A stretch of DNA of 64,000 nt from Weissella sagaensis (GTDB lineage: Bacteria > Bacillota > Bacilli > Lactobacillales > Lactobacillaceae). Where the stretch lies: the NCBI RefSeq assembly GCF_005405285.1, contig NZ_BJDT01000004.1, positions 119,411 to 183,410 of the forward strand. Direction: 5' to 3'. Below, piece after piece: positions 55,290 to 63,632 of the stretch. Each line of letters starts with the position of its first letter. Within the stretch, counting starts at the first letter, position 1. Under the pieces are notes generated by a model. That model was not told the DNA's origin and made no database searches. It was given only the letters and a program-made list of their open reading frames with translations. The position numbers and the translations under genes were made by a program.

Positions 55290-57016
55290 TTTTTACTACC
55301 TCGCATTGCTGATTGCAAAGCAACAAAGTATCCTTGTTTATCATTTAATTCTGATAGTGTCCCTTGTTCAACAATTTTGCCATCACGCATTACCAAAATT
55401 AAATCCATTTGTGCTAACCAATGGAGACGATGTGTTGCAAAAATAACCAATCGTCCATCAAATAATGGTAACATTGTTTCTTTTAATTTAATCTCTGTTT
55501 CAATATCTAAGTGTGCCGTTGGTTCATCCAACAACAATACCCGACGTTCTTGATCTAACAAAATACGAGCTAACCCAATACGTTGTGTTTGACCACCAGA
55601 AGCTTGAACGGCCCCTTCACCAATAATAGTATCTAATCCATCCTCTAAAGAGGCATACCAGTCATTTAATCCAACAACTTGGATTGCATGAATTAATGCT
55701 TCATCAGTTTTATTTTTAGCATAAAAAGCTAAATTATTTCGCAATGTATCATGAAAAATATAAGGTTTTTGTGGTAACACTTGTAATTGTGACTGCCAAT
55801 CTTTTTGCTGTAAGTGTGGTAAAGTTTGGTGATTAATTTTAATATTACCTTTACCAATTAAGAAGCCACCCAATAAATTTAATAAGGTTGACTTTCCTGA
55901 ACCAGATGTTCCTACAATAGCCACACGTTGGTGGCCTTTAAACGATACATTAATGTCTTGTAACGTATTATTATTAGCATTAGGGTACTGGTAATTTAAG
56001 TTGTTTATTTCTAATGTATCGTCGGCTTGCCAACGTTGTTGTTCTCTATGATAAATATCACTGTCCGCAACTGTTTTTGTATCAAGAACAGTCATAATAT
56101 CTGCAAAGGCATTTTTACCATTTAACGTCGCATGATAATCATTAGCAAAATTTCTAATCGGTTCAAAATACTCAGGCGCCAATACTAAAATCGTTAACGC
56201 TGGTAACAATGGCATCGTCCCATTCATTAAACCAAGGCCCAAAAATAGTGCGACAATCGCAATCGATAATGTTGTAAAAAAATCTAGTGCAAAAGTTGAT
56301 AATATTGCTATTTTTAGCGTACTAATCGTTGCTTTACGATGATCTTCAGAAACATCATAAATATTATCGGCATATTTTTTAGACAAACCCACCTGTTTAA
56401 GCGTTGTTAAACCACGTAATGAATCCACAAAATGATTTGATAATCGATTAAAAGTTTCATATTCCCGATCAGCCTTAGCCTGCGCTGCATATCCCAGAAT
56501 AATCATAAACAGCACAATCACTGGATAAATAAAGAATAAAAAAATTGCTTGTTTCCAATCAATGGTAAACACATATGCCAAAATAATCCAAGGGATAATC
56601 ATCATATCAAATAACTTTACTAATACTAACGTAAAGTAATCGTGCACTTGATCAATTCCTTCAACTGCCAAAGTTACTGATTTTCCAGTTCCTAATTGAC
56701 TAATTGCACTGGGGCCTAAGTTTGCATATTGTTTTGTTAATTCACTTTGCAACATCCCTGTCGTTTTATCAGCAAACGGTGCTAACACATACTCTTTTAA
56801 GACACCTAAAAGTTGTCGCAGTACATACGCACTAATAAATACTAAGATAATAATGACAACAGACTGTAACTGTTTGTGTTCCCATACTTTTGTTAAAGCG
56901 ATACTTAATGCACGGCCTTGACCAATAATCGCAATTGCTTGTATAAAAGTTAATATACATAGTAAACCTAAAGCTCTTTTTGCCCCAGGAAATTTAAATA
57001 TTCTAGGATCTAACAT
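55286..57016 (-). CDS. cydC: CydCD thiol exporter, ABC subunit (first gene)
   Basis: About 576 residues: membrane domain (LCILTFIQAIAIIGQGRALS) and ATPase domain with Walker A GTSGSGKSTLLNLL, signature ASGGQTQRIGLARIL, Walker B RVLLLDEPTAHLD and FATHRLH. I start at the ATG at 57016 (MLDPRIFKFPGAKRA), with AAGGA upstream; a TTG at 57106 in the same frame would translate through the terminator hairpin at 57061 and is unlikely. It pairs with the next gene as a heterodimer. Confidence 0.92.
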   Translation of the reverse strand: MLDPRIFKFPGAKRALGLLCILTFIQAIAIIGQGRALSIALTKVWEHKQLQSVVIIILVFISAYVLRQLLGVLKEYVLAPFADKTTGMLQSELTKQYANLGPSAISQLGTGKSVTLAVEGIDQVHDYFTLVLVKLFDMMIIPWIILAYVFTIDWKQAIFLFFIYPVIVLFMIILGYAAQAKADREYETFNRLSNHFVDSLRGLTTLKQVGLSKKYADNIYDVSEDHRKATISTLKIAILSTFALDFFTTLSIAIVALFLGLGLMNGTMPLLPALTILVLAPEYFEPIRNFANDYHATLNGKNAFADIMTVLDTKTVADSDIYHREQQRWQADDTLEINNLNYQYPNANNNTLQDINVSFKGHQRVAIVGTSGSGKSTLLNLLGGFLIGKGNIKINHQTLPHLQQKDWQSQLQVLPQKPYIFHDTLRNNLAFYAKNKTDEALIHAIQVVGLNDWYASLEDGLDTIIGEGAVQASGGQTQRIGLARILLDQERRVLLLDEPTAHLDIETEIKLKETMLPLFDGRLVIFATHRLHWLAQMDLILVMRDGKIVEQGTLSELNDKQGYFVALQSAMRGSKK

Positions 57017-57060
57017 AAATTTTAATAATTCCTTTCGTTTTAAATAAACCAGATATGTAT

Positions 57061-57095
57061 AAAAAGGTTGGGACAGCAACTGTTCCAACCTTTTT
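57061..57095 (-). terminator. Terminator-like hairpin between cydB and cydC
   Basis: AAAAAGGTTGGGACAG and CTGTTCCAACCTTTTT form a near-perfect 16-bp stem with T-run on the minus strand. It sits inside the cydABCD cluster, so it may lower cydCD expression relative to cydAB. Confidence 0.82.
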
Positions 57096-57125
57096 AAGTG
57101 TATCAACTATAACGCTAATACATAA

Positions 57126-58139
57126 TTAATAAGACATCTTCTTAACATGAATACGATCACGGAAAACGTAAAAGCTCCAAATTTGGTAAGCTAATACAAT
57201 TGGTAATGCAGTTAATGAGATAATCGTCATCCACTTCAAAGTATAAGGTGTTGATGTTGCATTCTTCAAAAGAATTGACATACCAGCTTCATTACCAACA
57301 ATAACGCGTGGGAATAATCCTGTAAACAATAATGCGACTAGCACAATAATTACCAAACCTAGCATAATAAATGCTAACGTATTTTTCTGCTTTAAAGTCA
57401 CGGTCCATGCTAATACTGTCAATACAACGATTGCAACCAACAAAGCAACTGTAATGACTGGCTTTTGAACAAAAAAGTCAGTATAAATAAACAATGTAAT
57501 TGCAAAAGCGACTTCACCAATCAGAAGTACTGGATATAATACTTTCAATTGCTTTTGAATACGATCATGTAATGAACCACTCGTAATCTTTAGACGTGCA
57601 TAATTCAAGCCATGTACGTATGAAAGTAATGATAATGCGACACCACCAATCACTGAGAAAATATTAAAGTAATCCCAGAAACCAGCTGACATATCACCGT
57701 GCACATCTAAAGGCATACCTTGAACAACATCAGTAAATAATAATCCAAACAAGAATGGCACTAACATTGATGTAATAGATGAGATGGTCGTCCACAAATT
57801 TCTAAACTTAACTGTTCGCATTTGTTCACGGAATTCAAATGAAACACCACGATAAATCAAACAAATTAAGATAGCAAATAAAATCAAATAAAATCCTGAA
57901 AACAATGACGCATACCAGAAAGGCATTGCGGCAAACATTGCACCACCTGCAGTAATCAACCATACTTCATTACCATCCCAGTGTGGTCCAATTGATCTAA
58001 TCAATGCGTCTTCTTCAGCTTCACCCTTAGCTAGGGTTTTCAATGACATCCCAATTCCAAAGTCAAATCCTTCCAAAAAGAAGAACCCGGCAAACAAAAC
58101 AGCAATCAAGACAAACCATAACATTTGATATCCCGTCAT
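57126..58139 (-). CDS. cydB: Cytochrome bd ubiquinol/menaquinol oxidase, subunit II
   Basis: The 337-residue integral membrane protein has about eight to nine segments and the CydB motifs FAGFFFLEGFDFGIG, HWDGNEVWLITAGGAMFAA and MPFWYASLFSGFYL. It forms the bd oxidase with CydA. The stop-start gap to cydA is 3 bp. Confidence 0.96.
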   Translation of the reverse strand: MTGYQMLWFVLIAVLFAGFFFLEGFDFGIGMSLKTLAKGEAEEDALIRSIGPHWDGNEVWLITAGGAMFAAMPFWYASLFSGFYLILFAILICLIYRGVSFEFREQMRTVKFRNLWTTISSITSMLVPFLFGLLFTDVVQGMPLDVHGDMSAGFWDYFNIFSVIGGVALSLLSYVHGLNYARLKITSGSLHDRIQKQLKVLYPVLLIGEVAFAITLFIYTDFFVQKPVITVALLVAIVVLTVLAWTVTLKQKNTLAFIMLGLVIIVLVALLFTGLFPRVIVGNEAGMSILLKNATSTPYTLKWMTIISLTALPIVLAYQIWSFYVFRDRIHVKKMSY

Positions 58140-58142
58140 TAT

Positions 58143-59615
58143 TTAGGCCTCCTTTCCATCTGTAAAGGCTTCTGGTGAAAATGGATCAACGTTTTCGTCT
58201 GTCACTTCTTCATCCACTGACTCTGGACCAGCAATCATTACACGACGTGAAAGTAGAATCATTATTAGACCCAAAACTAGGAACGTTGTGAAATACAATA
58301 TATTTGACGTCAACAATGATGTTGCTGAAACATTAGGTGACACCGCATCAGCCATTGTAAGAACACCGTAAACAACCCATGGTGCACGACCAAGTTCAGT
58401 AATCAACCAACCAGATGTAATAGCAACATATGGTAAGAATGTTGATAATCCAAATATCCAAAGAACCCACTTATATTTTGAAATATCAATTTTTGACTTT
58501 TTACGTACTGCCCACAATGCGACTATTGCAAGTAAACCAAATGCCCCTGCAGAGACTGCCATGATACGGAAACTATAGTAAAGTGTATTATTTGGCAAAT
58601 AATAATTCATATCATGGCCAAACTTAACATCGTACTTTTCATGTAATTCTTTATTTAATTCATGCCAACCTTGACTACCACCCACAAGAGAGTGATGAGC
58701 TAAAATTGAGAGCATGTATGGGATATCCAATGACCATTTAACTTCATGTGTCTTCGGATCGCTGTACGCAATCACTGACCATGGCGCTTGCTCGTCATCA
58801 CCACCAACATTTTTATCAAGCGCTTCAGTGGCAGCAAACTTCATTGGTTGGTCATCTTGTAAGTACAATGAATGGCGGTCACCAGTATATAGCAAACCAG
58901 CTGTTCCAATCAATGCAACTACAGCTCCCACCTTAACTGACTTTTTGAAGAAGTCCAGTTCGTGATGAGGCCGGCGTAATAATGACCAAGCTGAAATACC
59001 AATTACGGCAAAAGATCCAGCCATAAACGTTGCAAAAATAACGTGTGGGAATTCCAACCATAATTGATGATTTTGTAACAACGCCGGAAAATCAACTAAG
59101 ACTGCACGATCAAATTTATGATCAACTTTAAAGCCGACCGGATTTTGCATAAATGAATTAGCTGCTAAAATCCAAAGTGCTGAAAAAGCTGAACCGATGG
59201 TTGTTAACCAAATAAACAATAGATGCAATTTCTTATTAAAGCGATCCCATCCAAATGACCATAGTCCCAAGAATGTAGATTCCAAAAAGAATGCAACTAG
59301 CGCTTCAACTGCTAAAGCTGGCCCAAATATGTCCCCCACATAACGTGAGTAGCGTGACCAGTTCATACCAAATTGGAACTCTTGAATGATTCCCGTTACA
59401 ACACCAACCGCAAAACTGAGCATAAAAATTTTACCCCAGAATTTGGTCATACGTTTGTATTGATCATCCTTTTTTATAACATACAAGGTTTCCATTGTTG
59501 CAACAATAATACCTAACCCAATTGACAACGGTACGAAGAAAAAATGAAAAATTGTTGTCATTGCGAACTGAAATCGTGCAAGGTTTAAAATGGATAGACC
59601 TGCTATCAAGTTCAT
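58143..59615 (-). CDS. cydA: Cytochrome bd oxidase, subunit I
   Basis: The 490-residue subunit binds hemes b558, b595 and d and reduces O2 with quinol electrons. It has an N-terminal RFQFAMTTIFHFFFVPLSIG (heme-ligand His), the quinol loop region, and GWLITELGRAPWVVYG, the conserved GW-x3-E-x-GR-PW motif. Lactic acid bacteria usually need external heme (and often menaquinone) for activity. AGGAGG precedes the ATG. A Rex-like box is upstream (59732-59749). Confidence 0.96.
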   Translation of the reverse strand: MNLIAGLSILNLARFQFAMTTIFHFFFVPLSIGLGIIVATMETLYVIKKDDQYKRMTKFWGKIFMLSFAVGVVTGIIQEFQFGMNWSRYSRYVGDIFGPALAVEALVAFFLESTFLGLWSFGWDRFNKKLHLLFIWLTTIGSAFSALWILAANSFMQNPVGFKVDHKFDRAVLVDFPALLQNHQLWLEFPHVIFATFMAGSFAVIGISAWSLLRRPHHELDFFKKSVKVGAVVALIGTAGLLYTGDRHSLYLQDDQPMKFAATEALDKNVGGDDEQAPWSVIAYSDPKTHEVKWSLDIPYMLSILAHHSLVGGSQGWHELNKELHEKYDVKFGHDMNYYLPNNTLYYSFRIMAVSAGAFGLLAIVALWAVRKKSKIDISKYKWVLWIFGLSTFLPYVAITSGWLITELGRAPWVVYGVLTMADAVSPNVSATSLLTSNILYFTTFLVLGLIMILLSRRVMIAGPESVDEEVTDENVDPFSPEAFTDGKEA

Positions 59616-59731
59616 ACAACTAACCTCCTAATTGATAACTTAATTTTTAAGCGCAATAAGTGCTCATACAATCTTATTGTACCTTACTTTAGTCATTTTT
59701 TACCACTTTAATTTACTAAATTATACTTAAT

Positions 59732-59749
59732 TTGTGAATATTTTCATAA
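59732..59749. promoter_or_regulatory. Rex-like operator between cydA and a divergent dehydrogenase gene
   Basis: TTGTGAATATTTTCATAA matches the Rex palindrome TTGTGAA-N4-TTCACAA with one mismatch. On the minus strand it lies just upstream of a TATAAT-like -10 at 59722. Rex senses NADH/NAD+ and often controls cyd genes in Gram-positive bacteria. It is nearly equidistant from both divergent genes. Confidence 0.6.
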
Positions 59750-59865
59750 TCATTTCATCAACCAAATTTTTTTGTTATTTTTGTCATAAAATCAAACTAA
59801 TTCGATAGACCTTTTCCAATATTTTGCTTAAAATAAATTAAAATATACTTTTTGGAGGACTTAGC

Positions 59866-60798
59866 ATGACTGTAAATTTGTTAGCTTTATCACCTTTAAC
59901 GGATGCTGATATCGAAATATTAAATTCCTACGATGTGGTAGTTATTACACCCGAAAATTTGACCACTAAACATTACCCTAATATCGATATCAGCTATGGT
60001 TGGGATGCTGATATCATCAATAATATCTTAGCAACACCAAATCATCAATTAAAATGGATTCAAGCCTACTCTGCAGGAGTTGACTATATGCCGCTAGATA
60101 CATTTTCTGCACAAAAAATCATCCTAACCAATGCAAGTGGTCAACGTTCTATACCAATTGCACAAAGTGTTATTAGTTATATTTTTTATTTTGCACGTGG
60201 ATTAAACATCTATCAAAATCAAAAAAAGTGGCAACCATACACTAATCAATTTATCTTGCAATCATTACCCGTTATTATCTTTGGTACCGGTCAAATTGGT
60301 CAACAAATTGCTAAGTACTTAAAGTCTTTTGATACACCTGTTTACGGCGTTAATACATCTGGTCATCCTGCAAATAATTTCGATAAAGTATTTGCTATTA
60401 ATAATTTAAATAAATTACCAGATAATATTGCAATTGTCATTAATAGTTTACCTAGTACAGCGCAAACGAATCATTTTTTTAATCAACAAAATCTAGATTT
60501 ATTTAATGATTTATTTTTATTTATCAACATTGGTCGTGGTGCTACAGTTAATGAAACTGATCTTTTGAAAAAGCTAAATGATGGTACGATAAAATATGCT
60601 GCGCTTGATGTAACAACTACTGAACCTCTCCCTGCCAATTCTAAATTATGGCAACAAGATAACTTACTTCTAACACAACATACAACGTGGGCTGGCAATT
60701 CAGAAGAACTCTTTACTATATTTATGAAAAACTTACCTGACTTTATTAATCATAATCCCCTATCCGTAAATGTTGTGAACTATGATACCGGTTATTAA
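59866..60798 (+). CDS. D-isomer specific 2-hydroxyacid dehydrogenase family protein
   Basis: The 310-residue NAD(P)-dependent oxidoreductase has IIFGTGQIGQQIAKYLKS (GxGxxG), the catalytic Arg in INIGRGATVNETDLL, Glu in ATTTEP-like VTTTEPLPANSKLW, and His in LLTQHTTWAG. It is more like the phosphoglycerate-dehydrogenase-like group than D-lactate dehydrogenase, and the substrate is unknown. GGAGG precedes the ATG. It is divergent from cydA. Confidence 0.88.
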   Translation: MTVNLLALSPLTDADIEILNSYDVVVITPENLTTKHYPNIDISYGWDADIINNILATPNHQLKWIQAYSAGVDYMPLDTFSAQKIILTNASGQRSIPIAQSVISYIFYFARGLNIYQNQKKWQPYTNQFILQSLPVIIFGTGQIGQQIAKYLKSFDTPVYGVNTSGHPANNFDKVFAINNLNKLPDNIAIVINSLPSTAQTNHFFNQQNLDLFNDLFLFINIGRGATVNETDLLKKLNDGTIKYAALDVTTTEPLPANSKLWQQDNLLLTQHTTWAGNSEELFTIFMKNLPDFINHNPLSVNVVNYDTGY

Positions 60799-60806
60799 TG
60801 CTTAAT

Positions 60807-60840
60807 AAAAAGCCTTTCAATTTACATTGAAAGGCTTTTT
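60807..60840. terminator. Bidirectional terminator
   Basis: AAAAAGCCTTTCAAT and ATTGAAAGGCTTTTT form a 15-bp perfect stem with 4-nt loop between the dehydrogenase and the convergent XRE gene. Confidence 0.92.
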
Positions 60841-60843
60841 CTA

Positions 60844-61686
60844 TTAATTTTTATTTAAATAAGATTTGACATCATCCTTTAAATTTATATCTTTTGAAAA
60901 TTCTGCTGCTGCGTAAATTAACATCTGTGCATGTTGTTTTTCTTCCAATAATGATAATTGTTCACAACATTGTACACGCAACTTTTGTAGTTTTACAATC
61001 TGATGAAACTGATCTTTTGAAGGTAAAATTTCTAAAGCTTGCATAATACGTTCATTAGCTTTTTTAGGATCATTAATCATCAAGTATAGTGCACTTTGAT
61101 GATAATACGTATTAGCAATAACATTACCCATTTCTGCTTGTAAAGCTGGTCGATAACTTTTAATCAACCCACAAGCTCGTTCGTAACACTCTGATGCATA
61201 AACATATTCACCTTTTTTTGCCCAGGTTGCCCCCATTTCAGTATATATTTCAATCATTAATTCCATTTGGTGCTTCTCAGCATCACCTAACGCAATCTGC
61301 AGTAGTTGCATTGCCACAGTGGTTTGATTTTGTGCTAACGCAATTTTAGCCTTTAATAAATTGTACTCCGGAAATGCAAATGCTGGTAACCGACGTAATA
61401 ATGCTGTATTTTCTAATCGACTAGCAGCTTGATCACATTGATCAGTATCTATAAAGTATCGAATTACTGTTAACGGTGTAACAGTTAACTCATTTATCTT
61501 AGCAACATTTGATACACGTAATTGTAAGCGAGCACACAGTTGCTGTAAAACAGTGATATTAGAAATTTCATCAGTTCGCTCAATCCTCGATAATAATGAT
61601 TGATGACAGATACCCTCAGCAACATCTGCCTGTGAAATTCCTAATTGTTCGCGACGACGTTTTAAACTACCTTTTAATAATTTCAT
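60844..61686 (-). CDS. XRE-type HTH regulator with TPR-like domain
   Basis: The 280-residue protein starts MKLLKGSLKRRREQLGISQA with an XRE helix-turn-helix (EGICHQSLLSRIERTDEIS) and continues as a TPR-like helical domain, as in Rgg/PlcR-type peptide-sensing regulators. The start at 61686 is 10 nt after GGAG; an ATG 3 codons up is too close. It is cysteine-rich for this window (about seven), including CC. Its promoter region has an 18-bp palindrome (61764-61781). Target genes are unknown. Confidence 0.75.
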   Translation of the reverse strand: MKLLKGSLKRRREQLGISQADVAEGICHQSLLSRIERTDEISNITVLQQLCARLQLRVSNVAKINELTVTPLTVIRYFIDTDQCDQAASRLENTALLRRLPAFAFPEYNLLKAKIALAQNQTTVAMQLLQIALGDAEKHQMELMIEIYTEMGATWAKKGEYVYASECYERACGLIKSYRPALQAEMGNVIANTYYHQSALYLMINDPKKANERIMQALEILPSKDQFHQIVKLQKLRVQCCEQLSLLEEKQHAQMLIYAAAEFSKDINLKDDVKSYLNKN

Positions 61687-61763
61687 CTCTTTCATTCTCC
61701 AAAGGCAAAAATATATTTACTAGCATAAATGTTAATTCAATAATAAACAAGTGCTTTCATATT

Positions 61764-61781
61764 AATATTTGACGTCAAATA
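61764..61781. repeat. 18-bp perfect palindrome upstream of the XRE regulator
   Basis: ATATTTGACGTCAAATAT is a perfect palindrome 78 bp upstream of the regulator start. It is a candidate operator for autoregulation or for another dimeric regulator. Confidence 0.5.
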
Positions 61782-62129
61782 TAATTTAAACACATATTTT
61801 ATGATATTTTTCATACGAAAAACAACGTCATATCAATCATTGTCCATGTTTTTAGGTAAAATGAATTTTTACCAAATTACCCAAAAATTAATTTTTACAT
61901 TTTTGTTTATGACATGCATGCAAATCACACTTTTTTTGTATAAAAAAATAAGCTGATTATTTTTAAATCAAAAATGGCAGTAAACTAATAACGTCTATTC
62001 AACCAATTAATTTACTGCCATTTGTATGTATTTACTTTTTGCTGCCACACATGAGAGATAAGCGCTTGACGAAATAGTCATGGTCTCATTTACACTAATT
62101 TGAATTAGTGTCTTATTTAATGATTGCAA
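61782..62129. other. AT-rich intergenic region with hairpins, no gene seen
   Basis: The region between the XRE gene and the tRNA terminator has no credible reading frame. It contains a 13-bp perfect inverted repeat AAATGGCAGTAAA (61972-61984, 62011-62023; 26-nt loop) followed by T5 on the minus strand, and the hairpin ACACTAAT-TTGA-ATTAGTGT (62092-62111). A small RNA is possible but not shown. Confidence 0.4.
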
Positions 62130-62166
62130 TAAAAAAAGATAGCTCCCAAAACAGAAAGCTATCTAT
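62130..62166 (-). terminator. Terminator of the rRNA-tRNA operon
   Basis: Minus strand: AGATAGCTTTCTG to AGCTATCT form a stem, followed by seven T. It comes right after the last tRNA gene. Confidence 0.88.
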
Positions 62167-62183
62167 ATCTTTAATTTTAATTA

Positions 62184-62271
62184 CGGAGACAGAGGGATTC
62201 GAACCCTCGCGCCAGTTTCCCGACCTACACCCTTAGCAGGGGCGCCTCTTCAGCCTCTTGAGTATGTCCCC
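62184..62271 (-). tRNA. tRNA-Ser(GCU)
   Basis: An 88-nt class II tRNA with a long variable arm. Anticodon GCT in CCTGCTAAGG. The 7-bp acceptor GGGGACA/TGTCTCC has discriminator G. Confidence 0.93.
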
Positions 62272-62295
62272 ATGTCAAAATAAATATTTTAACAA

Positions 62296-62369
<74 letters not shown>

Positions 62370-62381
62370 ATACAACAAAAA

Positions 62382-62453
62382 AGCGGACGACGGGAATCGA
62401 ACCCGCATTCCCAGCTTGGAAGGCTGGAGCACTAGCCATTGTACTACATCCGC
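62382..62453 (-). tRNA. tRNA-Gly(UCC)
   Basis: A 72-nt cloverleaf. Anticodon TCC in CTTCCAA, acceptor GCGGATG/CGTCCGC, discriminator T. The T-loop is the normal TTCGATT. Confidence 0.93.
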
Positions 62454-62475
62454 ATAACATTACCATGTAATGCTA

Positions 62476-62548
62476 TGGCGCGGGGCGGAATCGAACCGTC
62501 GACACTACGAGCTTCAATCGTATGCTCTACCAACTGAGCTACCGCGCC
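62476..62548 (-). tRNA. tRNA-Phe(GAA)
   Basis: A 73-nt cloverleaf. Anticodon GAA in ATTGAAGC, acceptor GGCGCGG/CCGCGCC, discriminator A. Confidence 0.95.
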
Positions 62549-62556
62549 AATATAAA

Positions 62557-62630
62557 CGGTCACAACGGGATTCGAACCCGTGATCTTTCGCGTGACAGGC
62601 GAACGTCCTAACCAACTAGACCATGCGACC
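62557..62630 (-). tRNA. tRNA-Asp(GUC)
   Basis: A 74-nt cloverleaf. Anticodon GTC in CCTGTCACG, acceptor GGTCGCA/TGTGACC, discriminator G. Confidence 0.95.
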
Positions 62631-62656
62631 AAAAATCAAATGATTATTCGATTTAA

Positions 62657-62730
62657 TTGCGGGTGTAGGATTTGAACCTACGACCTTCGGGTTATGGGCC
62701 CGACGAGCTACCAGACTGCTCCAACCCGCT
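62657..62730 (-). tRNA. Initiator tRNA-fMet(CAU)
   Basis: The anticodon stem has the three consecutive G-C pairs of initiators (CGGGCCCATAACCCG) and the body GGAGCAGTCTGGTAGCTCGT matches bacterial fMet tRNAs. Position 1 is A facing A72, instead of the usual C1-A72 mismatch; the unpaired end is kept. Confidence 0.92.
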
Positions 62731-62767
62731 ATAATAAATATTAAATACTATTTTTAAGAAATAGCAA

Positions 62768-62857
62768 AGGAGAATGTGGGATTCGAACCCACGCGCCGGT
62801 TTCCCGACCTGACGGTTTTCAAGACCGTTCCCTTCAGCCAGACTTGGGTAATTCTCC
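62768..62857 (-). tRNA. tRNA-Ser(UGA)
   Basis: A 90-nt class II tRNA with a long variable arm. Anticodon TGA in TCTTGAAAA, acceptor GGAGAAT/ATTCTCC. The base at the discriminator position is T rather than the usual G for Ser. Confidence 0.92.
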
Positions 62858-62877
62858 ATAAATACCTAAGGCCTAAA

Positions 62878-62951
62878 TGGACCTTGTTGGACTCGAACCA
62901 ACGACCGGACGGTTATGAGCCGTCTGCTCTAACCAACTGAGCTAAAGGTCC
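62878..62951 (-). tRNA. tRNA with CAU anticodon, probably tRNA-Ile2 (lysidine)
   Basis: A 74-nt cloverleaf with CAT anticodon and body GGACCTTTAGCTCAGTTGG, close to the minor tRNA-Ile of Bacillus whose C34 is changed to lysidine by TilS. The neighbouring CAU tRNA at 62968 fits elongator Met better, so this one is taken as Ile2 (reads AUA). Confidence 0.75.
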
Positions 62952-62967
62952 AGTTTATTTGAGCCAA

Positions 62968-63041
62968 TCGCGGCGGGGGGAATCGAACCCTCGACCTCCC
63001 GGGTATGAACCGGACGCTCTAGCCAGCTGAGCTACACCGCG
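62968..63041 (-). tRNA. Elongator tRNA-Met(CAU)
   Basis: A 74-nt cloverleaf. Anticodon CAT in GTTCATACC, body GTGTAGCTCAGCTGGCTAGA as in Bacillus elongator Met. Acceptor CGCGGTG/CGCCGCG pairs fully. The T-stem has an A50-C64 mismatch. Confidence 0.9.
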
Positions 63042-63068
63042 GACTATGGCACAACTGATGCCATACAA

Positions 63069-63142
63069 TCGGGACGACAGGATTCGAACCTGCGACCCCC
63101 TGGTCCCAAACCAGGTGCTCTACCAAGCTGAGCTACGTCCCG
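63069..63142 (-). tRNA. tRNA-Pro(UGG)
   Basis: A 74-nt cloverleaf. Anticodon TGG in GTTTGGGAC, acceptor CGGGACG/CGTCCCG, discriminator A. Confidence 0.95.
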
Positions 63143-63188
63143 AACATGCTAACTAGCAATATAATAAACAGCAAACTTAAGTTTGCAA

Positions 63189-63262
63189 TGCACCTAGAAG
63201 GATTCGAACCTTCAACCTTCTGATTCGTAGTCAGACACTCTATCCAGTTGCGCTATAGGTGC
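63189..63262 (-). tRNA. tRNA-Arg(ACG)
   Basis: A 74-nt cloverleaf. Anticodon loop CTACGAA gives ACG (A34 normally becomes inosine). Acceptor GCACCTA/TAGGTGC, discriminator A. Confidence 0.95.
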
Positions 63263-63270
63263 AAATAATA

Positions 63271-63354
63271 TGCCGGCTACCGGGATCGAACCGGTACGAT
63301 GTCTCCATCGCAGGATTTTAAGTCCTGTGCGTCTGCCTATTCCGCCAAGCCGGC
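63271..63354 (-). tRNA. tRNA-Leu(UAA)
   Basis: An 84-nt class II tRNA with a long variable arm. Anticodon TAA in CTTAAAA, acceptor GCCGGCT/AGCCGGC, discriminator A. Confidence 0.95.
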
Positions 63355-63356
63355 AA

Positions 63357-63429
63357 AGCGAACAACGGGATTCGGACCCGCGACCTCCACCATGGCAAGG
63401 TGGCGTTCTACCAGCTGAACTATATTCGC
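63357..63429 (-). tRNA. tRNA-Gly(GCC) with atypical T-loop
   Basis: A 73-nt cloverleaf. Anticodon GCC in TTGCCAT, acceptor GCGAATA/TGTTCGC, discriminator T. The T-loop reads TCCGAAT, so position 55 (pseudouridine in nearly all elongator tRNAs) is C. All other tRNAs in this cluster keep TTC. Confidence 0.92.
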
Positions 63430-63433
63430 ATGA

Positions 63434-63506
63434 TGCCGACTAAAGGGTTCGAACCTTCGACCTCCGCTTTACAAGAGCGATGCTCTACCAACTGAGCTAA
63501 GTCGGC
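63434..63506 (-). tRNA. tRNA-Thr(UGU)
   Basis: A 73-nt cloverleaf. Anticodon loop CTTGTAA gives TGT. Acceptor GCCGACT/AGTCGGC, discriminator A. Confidence 0.95.
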
Positions 63507-63557
63507 AACAAATACATGAATTGCCAGATTGACGAAATAGAAAACATATTATTAAAG

Positions 63558-63630
63558 TGGGTCGTCTGGGGCTCGAACCCAGGACCCATGGATTAAAAGT
63601 CCACTGCTCTACCAACTGAGCTAACGACCC
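63558..63630 (-). tRNA. tRNA-Lys(UUU)
   Basis: A 73-nt cloverleaf. Anticodon loop CTTTTAA gives TTT. Acceptor GGGTCGT/ACGACCC, discriminator A. Confidence 0.95.
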
Positions 63631-63632
63631 AA

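Noticed and set aside
62444..62632. 62-codon minus-strand frame across three tRNA genes
   Set aside because: It translates tRNA sequence (Gly, Phe, Asp genes); a well-known artefact.
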